Numbered from the stretch's first letter, positions 1 to 9,407 are shown. The stretch is DNA of 64,000 bases from Ignavibacteria bacterium (GCA_016720145.1 JADJXV010000004.1:1-64000), one strand, 5' to 3'. Translations and numbers: made by a program. Notes: a model not told the origin generated them from the letters alone.

Positions 1-1414
1 GCAAGCGAACGCTGAATTGTATCATTTCATTGGAATTCGCTGAAATGCTGTCAATACTGAGAAGGAGCGAGGTATCAGCAATAGGAGAGCGAATCGTGAA
101 GAAATTATCGGAGGTATCGGATGCGCCGGGAAGGGCAGTTGGCGGTCCAAAGATCACGGCACCGGTTGTCGCACCGGCGAGTACTCGTTTACCGTCGGTA
201 CTAATATCAAGATCGCCGAGAAAGTCGCGGGTTCCGAGGATGGAGAGTGGCGCCAGTGTTTGAGAATCCCACCATCGGGCGTAGGCAGGATTCGTGCGCA
301 CGTCGGTCGTGAGGAATTGCGTGCCATCGGGTGAGAAGACGACGTCTTGATAATACCGGGCGCTTCTCAAGCTTCCTCGCCGTGTGCCGGTCGTGACATC
401 CCAAATATCAACTGCTGAAGAATCGCCTCGAAGACTTACGACTGCCATTGATGTACCGTCATTGCTAAATTTAATTCTGGTAATACCATACGGGTGTCCT
501 GTGAAATTTGATATAATTGCGCCGGTCGTCGCATCAATGATGCGTACCGAGGAATTTACTCCGCTTGCATTGGCTGCGGCGAGAAATTTTCCATCGGGTG
601 TCCACTTGATAAATGGAATCGTTGAGCCGCTTGCAGCAGTACCATGAACATTCAAAAGTTTTTCTGTAGCGATATCAAATACATGAATTGTATCGAATTG
701 GCTTACGGCGATCTTCGTGCCGTCCTGACTCACATCGGCATAAAATACATGATTGAAAAAATCAAGCGGATAGCGCCAGTTTTTGGAAATTCCTGCAGAC
801 CAATGGGAGAGTTCGGCGCCGGTTGCGGCATCTAAAAGATGAAGCGTATCACCGGAAAGTTCGTTGATTACCCAGACGATGATCCGTGTGCCACCTAACG
901 CAAAATGTGCGATACCGGTAGTGGTAAAATTAGGAACGGCATTGAAAAATACCTGTGTTTTCCAGAGTTCTTGTCCTGTTGAGGAATTATAGAGATGCAG
1001 TTCATGGCCATTGGAGGTGAGTGCGCGGGTATCGTCGGGACTAAATTCCACATATCCGCCTCGAATATTATCTGTCGGCTTGAGATGAAGGATACCGGAA
1101 GTTTGCGTGGAATTCTTGGTCACCCGCACGAGGCATTGCGCGCTTGTGAGCGAGGGAACAGGATTCCAAGTATAAGACACTCCCGTAATAGTACTCACAA
1201 TCGGCTTCCAAGAAGTGCCGGCATCGCTTGAAAAATCGAGGGATACGGTATCGCTGAAATTCCCGCCGCCCCAGCGGATGAGAAAGCTCGAACCGGCGGT
1301 AAGATTTTCACTGCCATTGGGGGCAAAGAGTCGTAATTGAGCCATAAGCGGCAGGGCAGAGCAGAGGAGCGAAACAGATACCACCATGACCATCAAGAAG
1401 GAGAATCGTTTCAT
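1..1414 (-). CDS. Exported WD40-like beta-propeller protein, 3' end cut by window edge
   Basis: An open frame runs leftward from an ATG at 1414 to the window edge without a stop, so at least 471 residues are present and the C-terminus is missing. It begins with a basic and then hydrophobic signal peptide ending near residues LMAQ. The region after it resembles an Ig-like segment with FSSDAGTSW and YTWNP motifs. A series of propeller-type blades follows, recognised by repeats such as FSPDDTRAL, WTPDGKFLA, FSNDGTSMA, FSPDGTQFL and DISTDGKRV. Such proteins are exported to the cell surface in this lineage, often with a T9SS sorting domain, which would lie outside the window. An in-frame ATG at 1420 is an alternative start. 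No clear ribosome binding site is visible. Substrate and role are unknown. Confidence 0.8.
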   Translation of the reverse strand, partial: MKRFSFLMVMVVSVSLLCSALPLMAQLRLFAPNGSENLTAGSSFLIRWGGGNFSDTVSLDFSSDAGTSWKPIVSTITGVSYTWNPVPSLTSAQCLVRVTKNSTQTSGILHLKPTDNIRGGYVEFSPDDTRALTSNGHELHLYNSSTGQELWKTQVFFNAVPNFTTTGIAHFALGGTRIIVWVINELSGDTLHLLDAATGAELSHWSAGISKNWRYPLDFFNHVFYADVSQDGTKIAVSQFDTIHVFDIATEKLLNVHGTAASGSTIPFIKWTPDGKFLAAANASGVNSSVRIIDATTGAIISNFTGHPYGITRIKFSNDGTSMAVVSLRGDSSAVDIWDVTTGTRRGSLRSARYYQDVVFSPDGTQFLTTDVRTNPAYARWWDSQTLAPLSILGTRDFLGDLDISTDGKRVLAGATTGAVIFGPPTALPGASDTSDNFFTIRSPIADTSLLLSIDSISANSNEMIQFSVRL

Positions 1415-1634
1415 AAGCATTTTGGATTGTTGGAAGGAATATTCGCATCGAACAAGTACAAACTTATCGAATATTTAGCTTTCATTCGATTGGTAGTTTG
1501 ACAATTGTGGTGGAGAAGGGAACTTGGGAATTGTCGATGGGGTTGCCGGCATTTTTTGTGCGGTCAATATACGAGTTGTTGCCAACTGACCGGACGGAAA
1601 ATCAATTCTAATTCATTACAATTACTCACCAATT

Positions 1635-3098
1635 TCACTGTTCCAATTTTTTGATCATATCTTCTGCATTTCTGTTTGTCGGGTCTAATTCCAAACTTCT
1701 TCGATAATTCTTTATCGCTAGCGGCTTGTCACCTTTGCTCATGTATGCTTCGGCGAGACTGTCAAAAGCATTGTACGACGTAGGATATGCAAGACAATTC
1801 ATCGAAAAAATATCAATCGCCAGATCATACTTGAGCTGTGATAAATACTCATAACCACTTCTATTGAAAAAATATTCCAGAATGTCGGTGTTGGAGGGTC
1901 TGTTGCGATACTTTTGTGTAGCTTCACCGAGTCCGCTTTTCAAAATATCATCAATTATTTCTTGCGAAAATTTCTGATTGGTGACATTGTCGGGTTTTGG
2001 AATCGTTGGCTCGTAGTTCTTTTCAAAAATTATCTTGGCAATTTCAGATGTCATCTGATCGACGCCTCTGAAAAATTTATTTGCCATCAAAATCACCGTG
2101 GTCTTCTCATCAATAAATCGCATGAAGTCTGCATAAAAAATATTGTTGGTGCCATTATGCCAGACTCGATAAGTGTTTCGTTTAGTTTTAGATACATCCC
2201 ATCCATACGCATAGATAGCGTCTTGTTGTTCAGTTAGTCTGACGGCAGGATGATACAGTTTTTCCTTTGCTGCCTTCGACAAAATTCTATCACTCATCAG
2301 TACCTTATGCCAGATAAACATATCCTCGGTCGTCGAAAGTATTCCGCCATTTCCTAGTAAGTGAAGATAGGGCGCTCTCCCATTCCATTGTTTATCTGTT
2401 GGCTTGCCCCATATTGTATTGTTCTTGCCATAGCCAACTGCTATTTGACTCGTGTCAAAGCGCGGTCTGCTGTAGCCGGTTTCCTCCATTTTGGATGGTT
2501 TCCAGAGGTTTTCATAGAGGTACTGTTCGTAGGGCTGCCCTGTAACTTTTTCAATAATAAGGGCTAACAAACTATACCCAATATTTGAATACGAAAATTC
2601 CGTCCCAATTTTAAACAACAACGGTGATTTCATGACCGTGTCAATAAACGCCTGCGTTTGAATTGGCTCGTAGTCATCTCCTACATTACTTTGCAATCCG
2701 GATTGGTGCCGTAATAAGTCGTGAATGGTGATGGTAGATTTGTCGGCCGGAACATTCTGAAAGTAGGAAGTGATGGTATCTGAAGTAGTTAATTTACCTT
2801 GCATTTCTAATTTTAAAATGGCAGATGCCGTAAATTGTTTGGTGAGTGAGCCAATATCGAAGATAGTATGTGGAGTGTTTTTTTTGCTTAATTCTACGTT
2901 TCGATACCCACACCCTTTCGAAAGTACTTTCTTGCCGTTCAGTTCGACGAGCACGGTGCCGGCAAAACCCGCTTTTTCAACATCAGCAATGTACTTTTCG
3001 ATTCGTGAGGAAATAGTAGGTGATGTCTTCTGTTGAGCCAATGATATTGTACTCACCGTAAGTATTCCCAACAATAGGGTCAATAGTTTTGAAATCAT
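1635..3098 (-). CDS. Serine hydrolase of the beta-lactamase/penicillin-binding family with C-terminal TPR
   Basis: Periplasmic or surface serine hydrolase of the class C beta-lactamase/D-alanyl-D-alanine carboxypeptidase fold. Counted from the ATG at 3098, the signal peptide covers about residues 1-22. The catalytic SxxK box is S84-L-T-K87, the YxN box is Y170-S-N172, and the third box is H314-N-G316. The last 75 residues or so contain a tetratricopeptide-like repeat (YNAFDSLAEAYMSKG, then a second helix pair). This beta-lactamase-plus-TPR architecture is common in Bacteroidota and is usually annotated only as serine hydrolase; the substrate cannot be told from sequence. An upstream in-frame ATG at 3143 would add 15 residues before the signal peptide, so I prefer 3098. 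Confidence 0.9.
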   Translation of the reverse strand: MISKLLTLLLGILTVSTISLAQQKTSPTISSRIEKYIADVEKAGFAGTVLVELNGKKVLSKGCGYRNVELSKKNTPHTIFDIGSLTKQFTASAILKLEMQGKLTTSDTITSYFQNVPADKSTITIHDLLRHQSGLQSNVGDDYEPIQTQAFIDTVMKSPLLFKIGTEFSYSNIGYSLLALIIEKVTGQPYEQYLYENLWKPSKMEETGYSRPRFDTSQIAVGYGKNNTIWGKPTDKQWNGRAPYLHLLGNGGILSTTEDMFIWHKVLMSDRILSKAAKEKLYHPAVRLTEQQDAIYAYGWDVSKTKRNTYRVWHNGTNNIFYADFMRFIDEKTTVILMANKFFRGVDQMTSEIAKIIFEKNYEPTIPKPDNVTNQKFSQEIIDDILKSGLGEATQKYRNRPSNTDILEYFFNRSGYEYLSQLKYDLAIDIFSMNCLAYPTSYNAFDSLAEAYMSKGDKPLAIKNYRRSLELDPTNRNAEDMIKKLEQ

Positions 3099-3341
3099 TA
3101 TGGATGAGGAGGATGTAAACGTTGGAATTGGAACTTTATTCATGCTGCGTCAACTCACTGTTATGATATTTGAACAAATAGTGAACTGGATTATAAATCA
3201 CCATTTTCAATTGGAAATTCGGAGGAATTTGACACAAATTTAACTGGAAATTCCAAATCGTAAACTTGGAATTTCAAATAAGTCGACAGTTTTAGCCAAT
3301 AAATAGCCGGGCAGAAGAAAAGGGTTGTATAGTAGTGGATG

Positions 3342-3908
3342 TTATTTTCTTTTGTAGCTCATAAGTAGTATCCCGCTATCGAAAGCTGTTGAATTTATGA
3401 GAGTAAGATGTTGCCAATTTTCGATCATTCCAAAAGCAGACTCTCCTTTTCCAATTGCAATTGGATTGATATAAAAGTGAAATTCATCAATGAGACCTTC
3501 TTGGATAAGCGATGCGACGAATGAACTCCCGCCATAGACGATAAGGTCTTTTCCTTTTTGGCTTTTAAGTGCATTGACCTCGTCTTTGAGGAGACCGGTT
3601 GCAATTTCTGCTGTGTCCCAGGGTGTTTGGTTAAGAGTCTTTGTGAATACCATAGTTCGCTTGTTGACAATTCGAGTCGCGAGCTCATACATGGGGTCGT
3701 TGGGTTTTGTACTTGTGTCTTGCCAAAATGGAATATAACCTTCCGCTAATTTGCGGCCGATAAGAATAGTATCTGACGAGTCGAGCAAGTCAAGGACAGA
3801 GGGTAAGATACCGTCCAAGTCCCAGGTGACCCACCGCTGCTCATCATTGGGTCCGGTTGAGTTGTACCCATCAAGAGTAACCTGCATCTGTAATTTCAAT
3901 TTTCTCAT
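3342..3908 (-). CDS. Dihydrofolate reductase-fold protein (RibD C-terminal family)
   Basis: A 188-residue protein matching the RibD_C/DHFR-like family (YyaP/YwjB type) by overall pattern. The N-terminus reads MRKLKLQMQVTLDGY, a first strand followed by the substrate loop. SDTILIGRKLAEG is the equivalent of the DHFR central motif, KDLIVYGGSSFVASLI is the glycine-rich nucleotide-binding turn, and DEFHFYINPIAIGKG is the usual C-terminal block. Members reduce NADPH-linked substrates, but most are uncharacterised and are not true folate enzymes. The gene stands alone between long AT-rich spacers. No promoter or terminator is obvious. Confidence 0.85.
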   Translation of the reverse strand: MRKLKLQMQVTLDGYNSTGPNDEQRWVTWDLDGILPSVLDLLDSSDTILIGRKLAEGYIPFWQDTSTKPNDPMYELATRIVNKRTMVFTKTLNQTPWDTAEIATGLLKDEVNALKSQKGKDLIVYGGSSFVASLIQEGLIDEFHFYINPIAIGKGESAFGMIENWQHLTLINSTAFDSGILLMSYKRK

Positions 3909-4382
3909 TGTGTTATGTTAATTAGTTTGAATGATAATTTTCATAGTAGTAGAAGATACTTATTTTTAATATCGCTGGGCTGATGTAGAGAGAAGTTATT
4001 TTTTCATTTAATTTTTAAGTGAGGAGCAGGGTACAAATTGTGAAAAATAATAAGTATGTTATTTCTGCTTTTCGTCAATAATTGTCAATAAATATAGCTT
4101 TATAAACTCCTTTGGAAAATTTTACAATTGATGTTAATCAACCTGGGAGTGATTTTATGTCAATATTTTTTGTATAATTTTACACACAATTTACTTGTAC
4201 ATGAAGTTGCCCAGCACCCACTTCTCCTCACTCTCAAATTTAGTTAAATTGGTTAAATGCTTCTATCTGAAATAGAGTACAGTAATTTCTTTAGACACAA
4301 AATTGTCTGATAAGAATGATGACCAGATTAATAGAAAGGAGCTATAATGTGTGCTGGTATCTTTTCTGTTAAATAATGACTT
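3909..4382. other. AT-rich intergenic region, no gene seen
   Basis: About 470 bases of AT-rich sequence between two minus-strand genes. It holds only short homopolymers and a small direct repeat of GTCAATAA near 4075-4090. I see no open frame, tRNA or convincing terminator. Confidence 0.5.
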
Positions 4383-4952
4383 TTAAGGTAATGTCCAAAA
4401 TCTCCAACCTTGCCAATGTCTTTTGTAAAATTCCCCAAACTCTTTAAAGTTGTCAGGAACTGGATAATTATTTTGTTTGGCTGCTACCAAATAATCGGTT
4501 TCAGTTTTATAATATGTCCAACTGTCTGTTCGTAAGTCCCAAACTATATAATCACCTTTTTCACCATTAAATTCTTTCTGAGTCTCAGCGAATAGGTTGT
4601 CATTGTCAAATGTAAAGTTTTTTATTCCTAATTGTTCGCCTTTGGAGTTTTGTAAGTACGTGTCTGAGCCATTTATTTGTCTTACAACTTTGAAATGTCC
4701 AACGGGCACTCTTGCACTGTCTCCAAGTCCATGATCCCCAAAATACGTGAACATAAAAATGAAAAGAACTATCGAAATAAAAATTGCACTAAATAACCAA
4801 ATTCGTAATTTTTTCTTTGAAACCCTACCAAACTTAGTGTCAGGTTTGTAATGTCCAATGAATTTAAAGGCGAAAAGTATCAAAGTCGAGTAAATGCAAC
4901 TGAGTATTGAGATTTTGATTAGTTCGAATGTGAAGTGAAATAAAGATTCCAT
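4383..4952 (-). CDS. Orphan membrane protein with two N-terminal helices
   Basis: A 189-residue protein of unknown function. Two hydrophobic segments at about residues 8-33 and 51-71, separated by a basic loop (KFGRVSKKKLR), indicate membrane anchoring. After the second helix comes a motif FGDHGLGDSARVPVG, and then a soluble, probably periplasmic, domain rich in aromatic and charged residues (residues 75-189). The motif reminds me of uncharacterised Flavobacteria-type proteins, but I cannot name a family. It lies alone, with more than 400 bases of spacer on each side, so context gives no hint. Confidence 0.65.
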   Translation of the reverse strand: MESLFHFTFELIKISILSCIYSTLILFAFKFIGHYKPDTKFGRVSKKKLRIWLFSAIFISIVLFIFMFTYFGDHGLGDSARVPVGHFKVVRQINGSDTYLQNSKGEQLGIKNFTFDNDNLFAETQKEFNGEKGDYIVWDLRTDSWTYYKTETDYLVAAKQNNYPVPDNFKEFGEFYKRHWQGWRFWTLP

Positions 4953-5357
4953 TTTGTCTTATACTTATTGGTTTACAGTAGATCTGAGCCTAGCTTTCTT
5001 ACATATAGAAGAAGTATCCCTCCAATCCTCCTCTCCCACTCACAAAAATACTCAAATAAAAGCATGGTAGTTATGCTACTATTGTAAAAAATAAGTCAGC
5101 TCCTTTGTATAGAATTCAAATGATATTTAGGAGGATACCTTTCCATCATTCAAAGAATGCGATGACTCAAGAAACCCGACACTCATCAGGGACTTCACTC
5201 TACTCATTCAAATCTCCGCTTATGGATCGCTTGGTATGTTCAATACTCGAGCAAACGTTATATAAGTGTGCTTCTCTCACTGCAACAAAGATTTTTTCCT
5301 GCATGCAATCGTCACCGGAATTTCTCAAAGAAATTCCATTCCATAATTCCATCCTAC
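4953..5357. other. Divergent intergenic region, nothing recognised
   Basis: Roughly 400 bases separate the divergently transcribed membrane protein and flavin reductase. Short open frames here lack coding character. Promoters for both neighbours must lie in it, but no consensus element stands out. Confidence 0.4.
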
Positions 5358-5942
5358 ATGAGCACAATTCCTATCAAGATTCTCGCGTTTTCAGGAAGTC
5401 TTCGGCGCGATTCGTATAACAAAAAATTAGTACAAGTAGCCGCCGAAGGTGCGCGCAAAATCGGCGCAGAGGTGAATGTAATCGACTTTCGTGATTTCCC
5501 TATGCCGTTTTATGACGGTGACTTACCGGCGGGTGAAGATTTCCCTGTGGCAGTATCGGAATTTCGCAGTTTAATGATAGACCACCACGGCTTCCTTATC
5601 GCCTCGCCCGAGTACAATATGAGCATGACGGCAATTCTCAAAAACGCCATTGATTGGGCATCGCGCGCCGAACCGGGCGAAGTGCCACAGGCAGCTTTCA
5701 GGGGAAAAGTGGCGGCGATCATGACGACCTCGCCCGGATATTTCGGAGGAATCCGCGGACTGAGTCATTTGCGCTTAGTACTTGAAAGTATGGGTACTAT
5801 CGTGATGCCGGATCAGATTGCGGTGCCCAAGTCGGGCGGCGCCTTTGCAGAGCAGGGTAATTTATCGGACGAACTTCAGCACACGGCGGTCGAAAATTTA
5901 GGTGCAAGTGTGGCGCAAATGCTGATGAAATTACATGCGTAA
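5358..5942 (+). CDS. NAD(P)H-dependent FMN reductase
   Basis: A 194-residue flavodoxin-fold reductase of the NADPH-dependent FMN reductase family (the ChrR/azoreductase-like group). The phosphate-binding loop of FMN is seen at FSGSLRRDSYNKKL near the N-terminus. The diagnostic block SPEYNMSMTAILKNAIDW follows in the middle, then AIMTTSPGYFGGIRGLSHLR. The frame is open upstream to 5268, but the ATG at 5358 places the first strand (IPIKILAFSGS) at the N-terminus as in the family, so it is chosen. It is cytoplasmic and would reduce FMN, quinones or other small acceptors; the natural substrate is not evident. The lpdA gene follows about 100 bases downstream. Confidence 0.92.
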   Translation: MSTIPIKILAFSGSLRRDSYNKKLVQVAAEGARKIGAEVNVIDFRDFPMPFYDGDLPAGEDFPVAVSEFRSLMIDHHGFLIASPEYNMSMTAILKNAIDWASRAEPGEVPQAAFRGKVAAIMTTSPGYFGGIRGLSHLRLVLESMGTIVMPDQIAVPKSGGAFAEQGNLSDELQHTAVENLGASVAQMLMKLHA

Positions 5943-6046
5943 TTTGGTTCTAATCTCCTGATTCTACAGACCTGCTTTCCGGCAAAAAGTACGTATATTT
6001 GTAAAGTTATTTGACGGTTTTTCTTCAATTTCAATCAGGATTTCAG

Positions 6047-7450
6047 ATGAACACTCATCAATGTGATATTGTGGTAGTTGGTAGCGGCCCGGGTGGATAT
6101 GTGGCAGCAATTCGTGCGGCGCAACTTGGGTTAAAAGTGATATGTGTAGAACGTGACCGCCTCGGGGGAGTGTGCTTGAATTGGGGTTGTATCCCCAGTA
6201 AAGCATTGCTCAAAAATGCTGAATATATGAACTTCCTCAACCATGCCGACGACTATGGATTCAACCTCACCGGTATCGGTTTCGACTTCCCAAAAGTCAT
6301 CGCACGCAGCCGTGGCGTCGCCGATAAAATGTCAAATGGTATCTCCTTCCTTTTCAAAAAAAACAAAGTCCAATCAGTCAAAGGTAATGGATTCATCAAG
6401 TCTAGAAGTAGCGTCGAAGTACGTGATGAAGCCGGCGCAGTGACCGACACCATCGAATGTAAAAACGTCATCATTGCTACTGGCGCACGCTCACGCATGA
6501 TCCCGGGAATCGATGTCGATCGCGTGAAAGTGCTCACGAGTACCGAGGCAATGCTCCAACAGCAAATGCCTAAGTCTATGATTATTATAGGTTCCGGCGC
6601 TATCGGCGTGGAATTCGCCTATTTCTACAACTCATACGGCGCAAAAATTACTATTATCGAAATGATGAAACACATCGTGCCCGTTGAAGATGAAGATGTG
6701 TCGAAAGAATTAGAACGTAATTTCAAAAAATCGGGCATGACTATTCTCACCGAAACAAAAGTGCTCTCAGCCAAAGCTCAAGGCGACGGCGCCGAAGTAA
6801 AAATTCAAAAGAAAGACGGCACTGAGGAAACACTCACTGCCGACCTCGTACTCTCCGCCATCGGCGTACAGGGAAATATCGAAAATATTGGTCTCGAAGG
6901 ACTCGGAGTGACCACCGAACGTGGCTGGATAAAAGTAGATAAGTACTTGCGTACTAACGTCGAAGGCGTATATGCAATTGGTGATATTGCCGGCGCTCCA
7001 TGGCTTGCGCATAAGGCATCGGCAGAGGGAATCGTGGCTGCTGAATTCATCGCCGGACATCACACCGACGGTGTGGATTATTCTAATATTCCCGGATGTA
7101 CGTATTGTCAGCCGCAAGTGGCGAGCTTGGGTCTCACCGAGGCGAAGGCAAAAGCGGCAGGATACGAACTCAAAATCGGAAAATTCCCGTTCACCGCCAG
7201 CGGCAAAGCGCATGGTATCGGTAAGACAGCCGGTTTTGTGAAATTAATCTTTGATGCGAAATACGGGGAGCTGTTAGGCGCGCACATGATAGGTCCGGAC
7301 GTAACAGAACTCATTGCAGAGCTTGGACTTGCCCGCACTCTCGAAGCAACAGCCCCGACAATATTTAAGACCATCCATGCTCACCCGACACTCTCAGAAG
7401 CAGTCATGGAAGCAGCAGCAGGAGCTTGGGGAGAAGCGGTGAATTTCTAA
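6047..7450 (+). CDS. lpdA: Dihydrolipoyl dehydrogenase (E3)
   Basis: E3 subunit of 2-oxoacid dehydrogenase complexes; it reoxidises dihydrolipoyl groups with NAD+ through FAD. Counted from the ATG at 6047, the FAD dinucleotide fold is GSGPGG at residues 12-17, the redox disulfide is C43-LNWG-C48, and the NAD fold is GSGAIG at 182-187. The second FAD motif (YAIGDIAG) lies near residue 310. The C-terminal dimer-interface catalytic pair is H446-P447 in HPTLSE with E451. Length of 467 is normal. AGGA at 6037-6040 sits six bases before this ATG and supports it over the upstream in-frame ATG at 6011. The E1 genes pdhA and pdhB are at the far right of the window, so the complex is not encoded in one operon here. 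Confidence 0.97.
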   Translation: MNTHQCDIVVVGSGPGGYVAAIRAAQLGLKVICVERDRLGGVCLNWGCIPSKALLKNAEYMNFLNHADDYGFNLTGIGFDFPKVIARSRGVADKMSNGISFLFKKNKVQSVKGNGFIKSRSSVEVRDEAGAVTDTIECKNVIIATGARSRMIPGIDVDRVKVLTSTEAMLQQQMPKSMIIIGSGAIGVEFAYFYNSYGAKITIIEMMKHIVPVEDEDVSKELERNFKKSGMTILTETKVLSAKAQGDGAEVKIQKKDGTEETLTADLVLSAIGVQGNIENIGLEGLGVTTERGWIKVDKYLRTNVEGVYAIGDIAGAPWLAHKASAEGIVAAEFIAGHHTDGVDYSNIPGCTYCQPQVASLGLTEAKAKAAGYELKIGKFPFTASGKAHGIGKTAGFVKLIFDAKYGELLGAHMIGPDVTELIAELGLARTLEATAPTIFKTIHAHPTLSEAVMEAAAGAWGEAVNF

Positions 7451-7469
7451 GTAATTAATGGAGAATAGC

Positions 7470-7715
7470 ATGAAAACACTTGTCATTGAACCGGATAGTC
7501 AGGCAGATTACCAGCTATTTGTTGGCTTAGCAAAACGCCTGCATGTCAAGTATAGGGAAGAACAAATAGTGGAGAATTCCTCGTTAAAAGACATGAAAGA
7601 AAGTGAGTTTTTTTCGCTTTTTGGTTCGCTTGAGGGTATAGATTCAGAAATGTTGATCGACAATATTACATCAGCTCGTACTACTCATGAAACTGATATA
7701 TCATGGACAATTTAA
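7470..7715 (+). CDS. Putative antitoxin partner of the downstream PIN toxin
   Basis: An 81-residue acidic protein starting MKTLVIEPDSQADYQLF. GGAG at 7460-7463 lies six bases before the ATG at 7470, so this start is preferred over 7458. The N-terminal strand and the run of Asp/Glu residues resemble short antitoxins that precede VapC genes. I cannot assign it to a named antitoxin fold such as AbrB or RHH, and no DNA-binding motif is clear. The stop overlaps the start of the toxin gene by 13 bases, the usual arrangement for coupled translation of toxin-antitoxin pairs. The role is inferred from this context. Confidence 0.7.
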   Translation: MKTLVIEPDSQADYQLFVGLAKRLHVKYREEQIVENSSLKDMKESEFFSLFGSLEGIDSEMLIDNITSARTTHETDISWTI

Positions 7716-8119
7716 AGTACTTGCTCGATACAAATATTTGCATTTATTATTTAAATGGTCAATTTGCTTTGAATAGTAAAATAGCTGAAGTTGAATTTGG
7801 TAATTGCTTTATATCTGAAATAACTATTCTCGAATTATTCTATGGTATTGCTAATAGTGATTCTGATAAAAAAGAACGTAACTTCCAAAAACTACAGAAA
7901 TTTGAATCAGCTTTCCAAGACCGAACATGCCAAATCCGTCCGACGTTTGTGCATTATGCAACCCAAAAAGCTAGACTGCGAAAAGCAGGAACTCCAGTCA
8001 GCGATTTTGATTTATTGATTGCTTCTTCTGCTCTTACCAATAATTATATATTGGTGACAAGAAATGTGAAGGAAATGCAGCGAATTGAAGGTTTGAATAT
8101 CGAAAATTGGGTGGATTAA
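7703..8119 (+). CDS. VapC/FitB-type PIN-domain toxin ribonuclease
   Basis: A 138-residue PIN domain, the family of Mg-dependent ribonucleases that act as VapC toxins. The acidic metal-binding residues are visible: D9 in LLDTNICIYYL, E44 in SEITILELFYG, D101 and D103 in SDFDLLIAS, and the terminal TRN motif near residue 120. Length and motif spacing are typical. It overlaps the 3' end of the small antitoxin-like gene, supporting a type II toxin-antitoxin module. No other mobile or defence gene is adjacent. Target RNA is unknown; many VapC toxins cut tRNA or rRNA. Confidence 0.9.
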   Translation: MDNLKYLLDTNICIYYLNGQFALNSKIAEVEFGNCFISEITILELFYGIANSDSDKKERNFQKLQKFESAFQDRTCQIRPTFVHYATQKARLRKAGTPVSDFDLLIASSALTNNYILVTRNVKEMQRIEGLNIENWVD

Positions 8120-8145
8120 AGTTTCTGCTCCTCACAGCTATACTC

Positions 8146-8191
8146 AAGGGCTGATGGCTTGCGGACACCCGTTGCCGTCCAGCCCTTTTTT
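8146..8191 (+). terminator. Rho-independent terminator after the toxin gene
   Basis: AAGGGCTG at 8146-8153 pairs with CAGCCCTT at 8180-8187, an inner TGGC/GCCG helix extends the stem, and a run of six T follows. The apical part contains a GCGGACACCCGTTGCCGTCC segment that recurs, with one base difference, near 49549. Confidence 0.75.
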
Positions 8192-8211
8192 ATGGATTAA
8201 TATGAAAGTAA

Positions 8212-9351
8212 ATGAACAATTCCAACCTCAGTTTCTGGGAACGTGACAGCTACCTCAACCGTGACTTTATAGTCATCGGTGGTGGAATTATAGGGCTTTC
8301 TACAGCGATTTCCATTCGTGAGCGCGCGCCGAATGCGTCGATTCTCGTGCTTGAGCGCGGATTATTCCCAAGTGGAGCGAGCACGAAAAATGCAGGGTTT
8401 GCATGCTTCGGCAGTCTGACGGAAATTCTTTCTGACTATGAGCGAATTGGAGAAGCTGCTACTCTTGAAGTCATCGAACGCCGCTGGCATGGACTGCATA
8501 TCTTGCGTAACCGGCTTGGAGATCAAGCGATAGGGTTTGAACAGTATGGCGGTTACGAACTTTTATTCGATGAGCAGGCATCGGCGATTGAACATATTGA
8601 CCATGTCAATTCACTCCTTCATCCTCTTTTTCAGCGGGACGTATTTTCGGTGAATCCAACAGCTATTGAGCAATTCGGACTCAATGCTGATCTCGTCAAT
8701 TCAGTCGTTGAGAATCCATTTGAAGGACAGATTCACACCGGAAAAATGATGCAAGCCCTTACGCGCTATGCGTCTGAACGTGGTATCGAAATCAGAACAG
8801 GAGCGAAGGTCGTGCATCTTTCAGACACCGGGAGCCGCGTGGAAGTAACCTGCCGGCACGAAGGAGAATCGGTGAATTTTTCGGCTACGCATGTGGCAGT
8901 GTGTACAAACGCACTCATTCCCGACCTCCTGCCGGAGCTGAGCATCAAGCCCGGACGCGGGCAAGTGCTTATCACAGCGCCGATTGAGAATCTTCGTATC
9001 AAGGGCGCGTTTCACTTTGACGAAGGGTTTTACTATTTCCGTAATGTGGGCGATAGAGTGCTCTTTGGCGGTGGACGGAATCTGGATTTTGAGGGTGAGG
9101 AAACGTCGGAATTTGGGTTAACTCCGAATATTCAAGATACATTAGAACAATTATTAACTTCCGTGATTTTGCCCGATACTCCTTTCAATATAGAGCAACG
9201 CTGGGCGGGAATCATGGGCTTCAGCACGACCAAAATGCCGGTCGTGACTCGCGTCTCAGAGAGAATCACGGTGGGTTTCGGATGTAATGGAATGGGCGTC
9301 GCCCTCGGTAGTGAGATCGGAAGTACAGCAGCAGCAATGTGTTGCGCGTAG
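8212..9351 (+). CDS. FAD-dependent oxidoreductase of the D-amino acid oxidase (DAO) family
   Basis: A 379-residue flavoprotein. The N-terminal Rossmann motif is GGGIIG at residues 23-28, followed by the acidic strand end VLERG. A SGASTKNAGFACFGS block, typical of glycine oxidase and sarcosine oxidase relatives, binds the flavin and substrate. A second flavin contact appears near the C-terminus in VGFGCNGMGVALGSEIG. Family members oxidise amines such as glycine, D-amino acids or N-methyl amino acids, releasing hydrogen peroxide. The actual substrate cannot be told. No signal peptide is present, so it is cytoplasmic. It is followed after about 55 bases by the haem-binding protein gene in the same direction, which may be co-transcribed. 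Confidence 0.88.
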   Translation: MNNSNLSFWERDSYLNRDFIVIGGGIIGLSTAISIRERAPNASILVLERGLFPSGASTKNAGFACFGSLTEILSDYERIGEAATLEVIERRWHGLHILRNRLGDQAIGFEQYGGYELLFDEQASAIEHIDHVNSLLHPLFQRDVFSVNPTAIEQFGLNADLVNSVVENPFEGQIHTGKMMQALTRYASERGIEIRTGAKVVHLSDTGSRVEVTCRHEGESVNFSATHVAVCTNALIPDLLPELSIKPGRGQVLITAPIENLRIKGAFHFDEGFYYFRNVGDRVLFGGGRNLDFEGEETSEFGLTPNIQDTLEQLLTSVILPDTPFNIEQRWAGIMGFSTTKMPVVTRVSERITVGFGCNGMGVALGSEIGSTAAAMCCA

Positions 9352-9407
9352 AGTATATTAACAGTAGAATTCAGAACAGTATTCTTTCAATTTAATGGAT
9401 TGGGATC

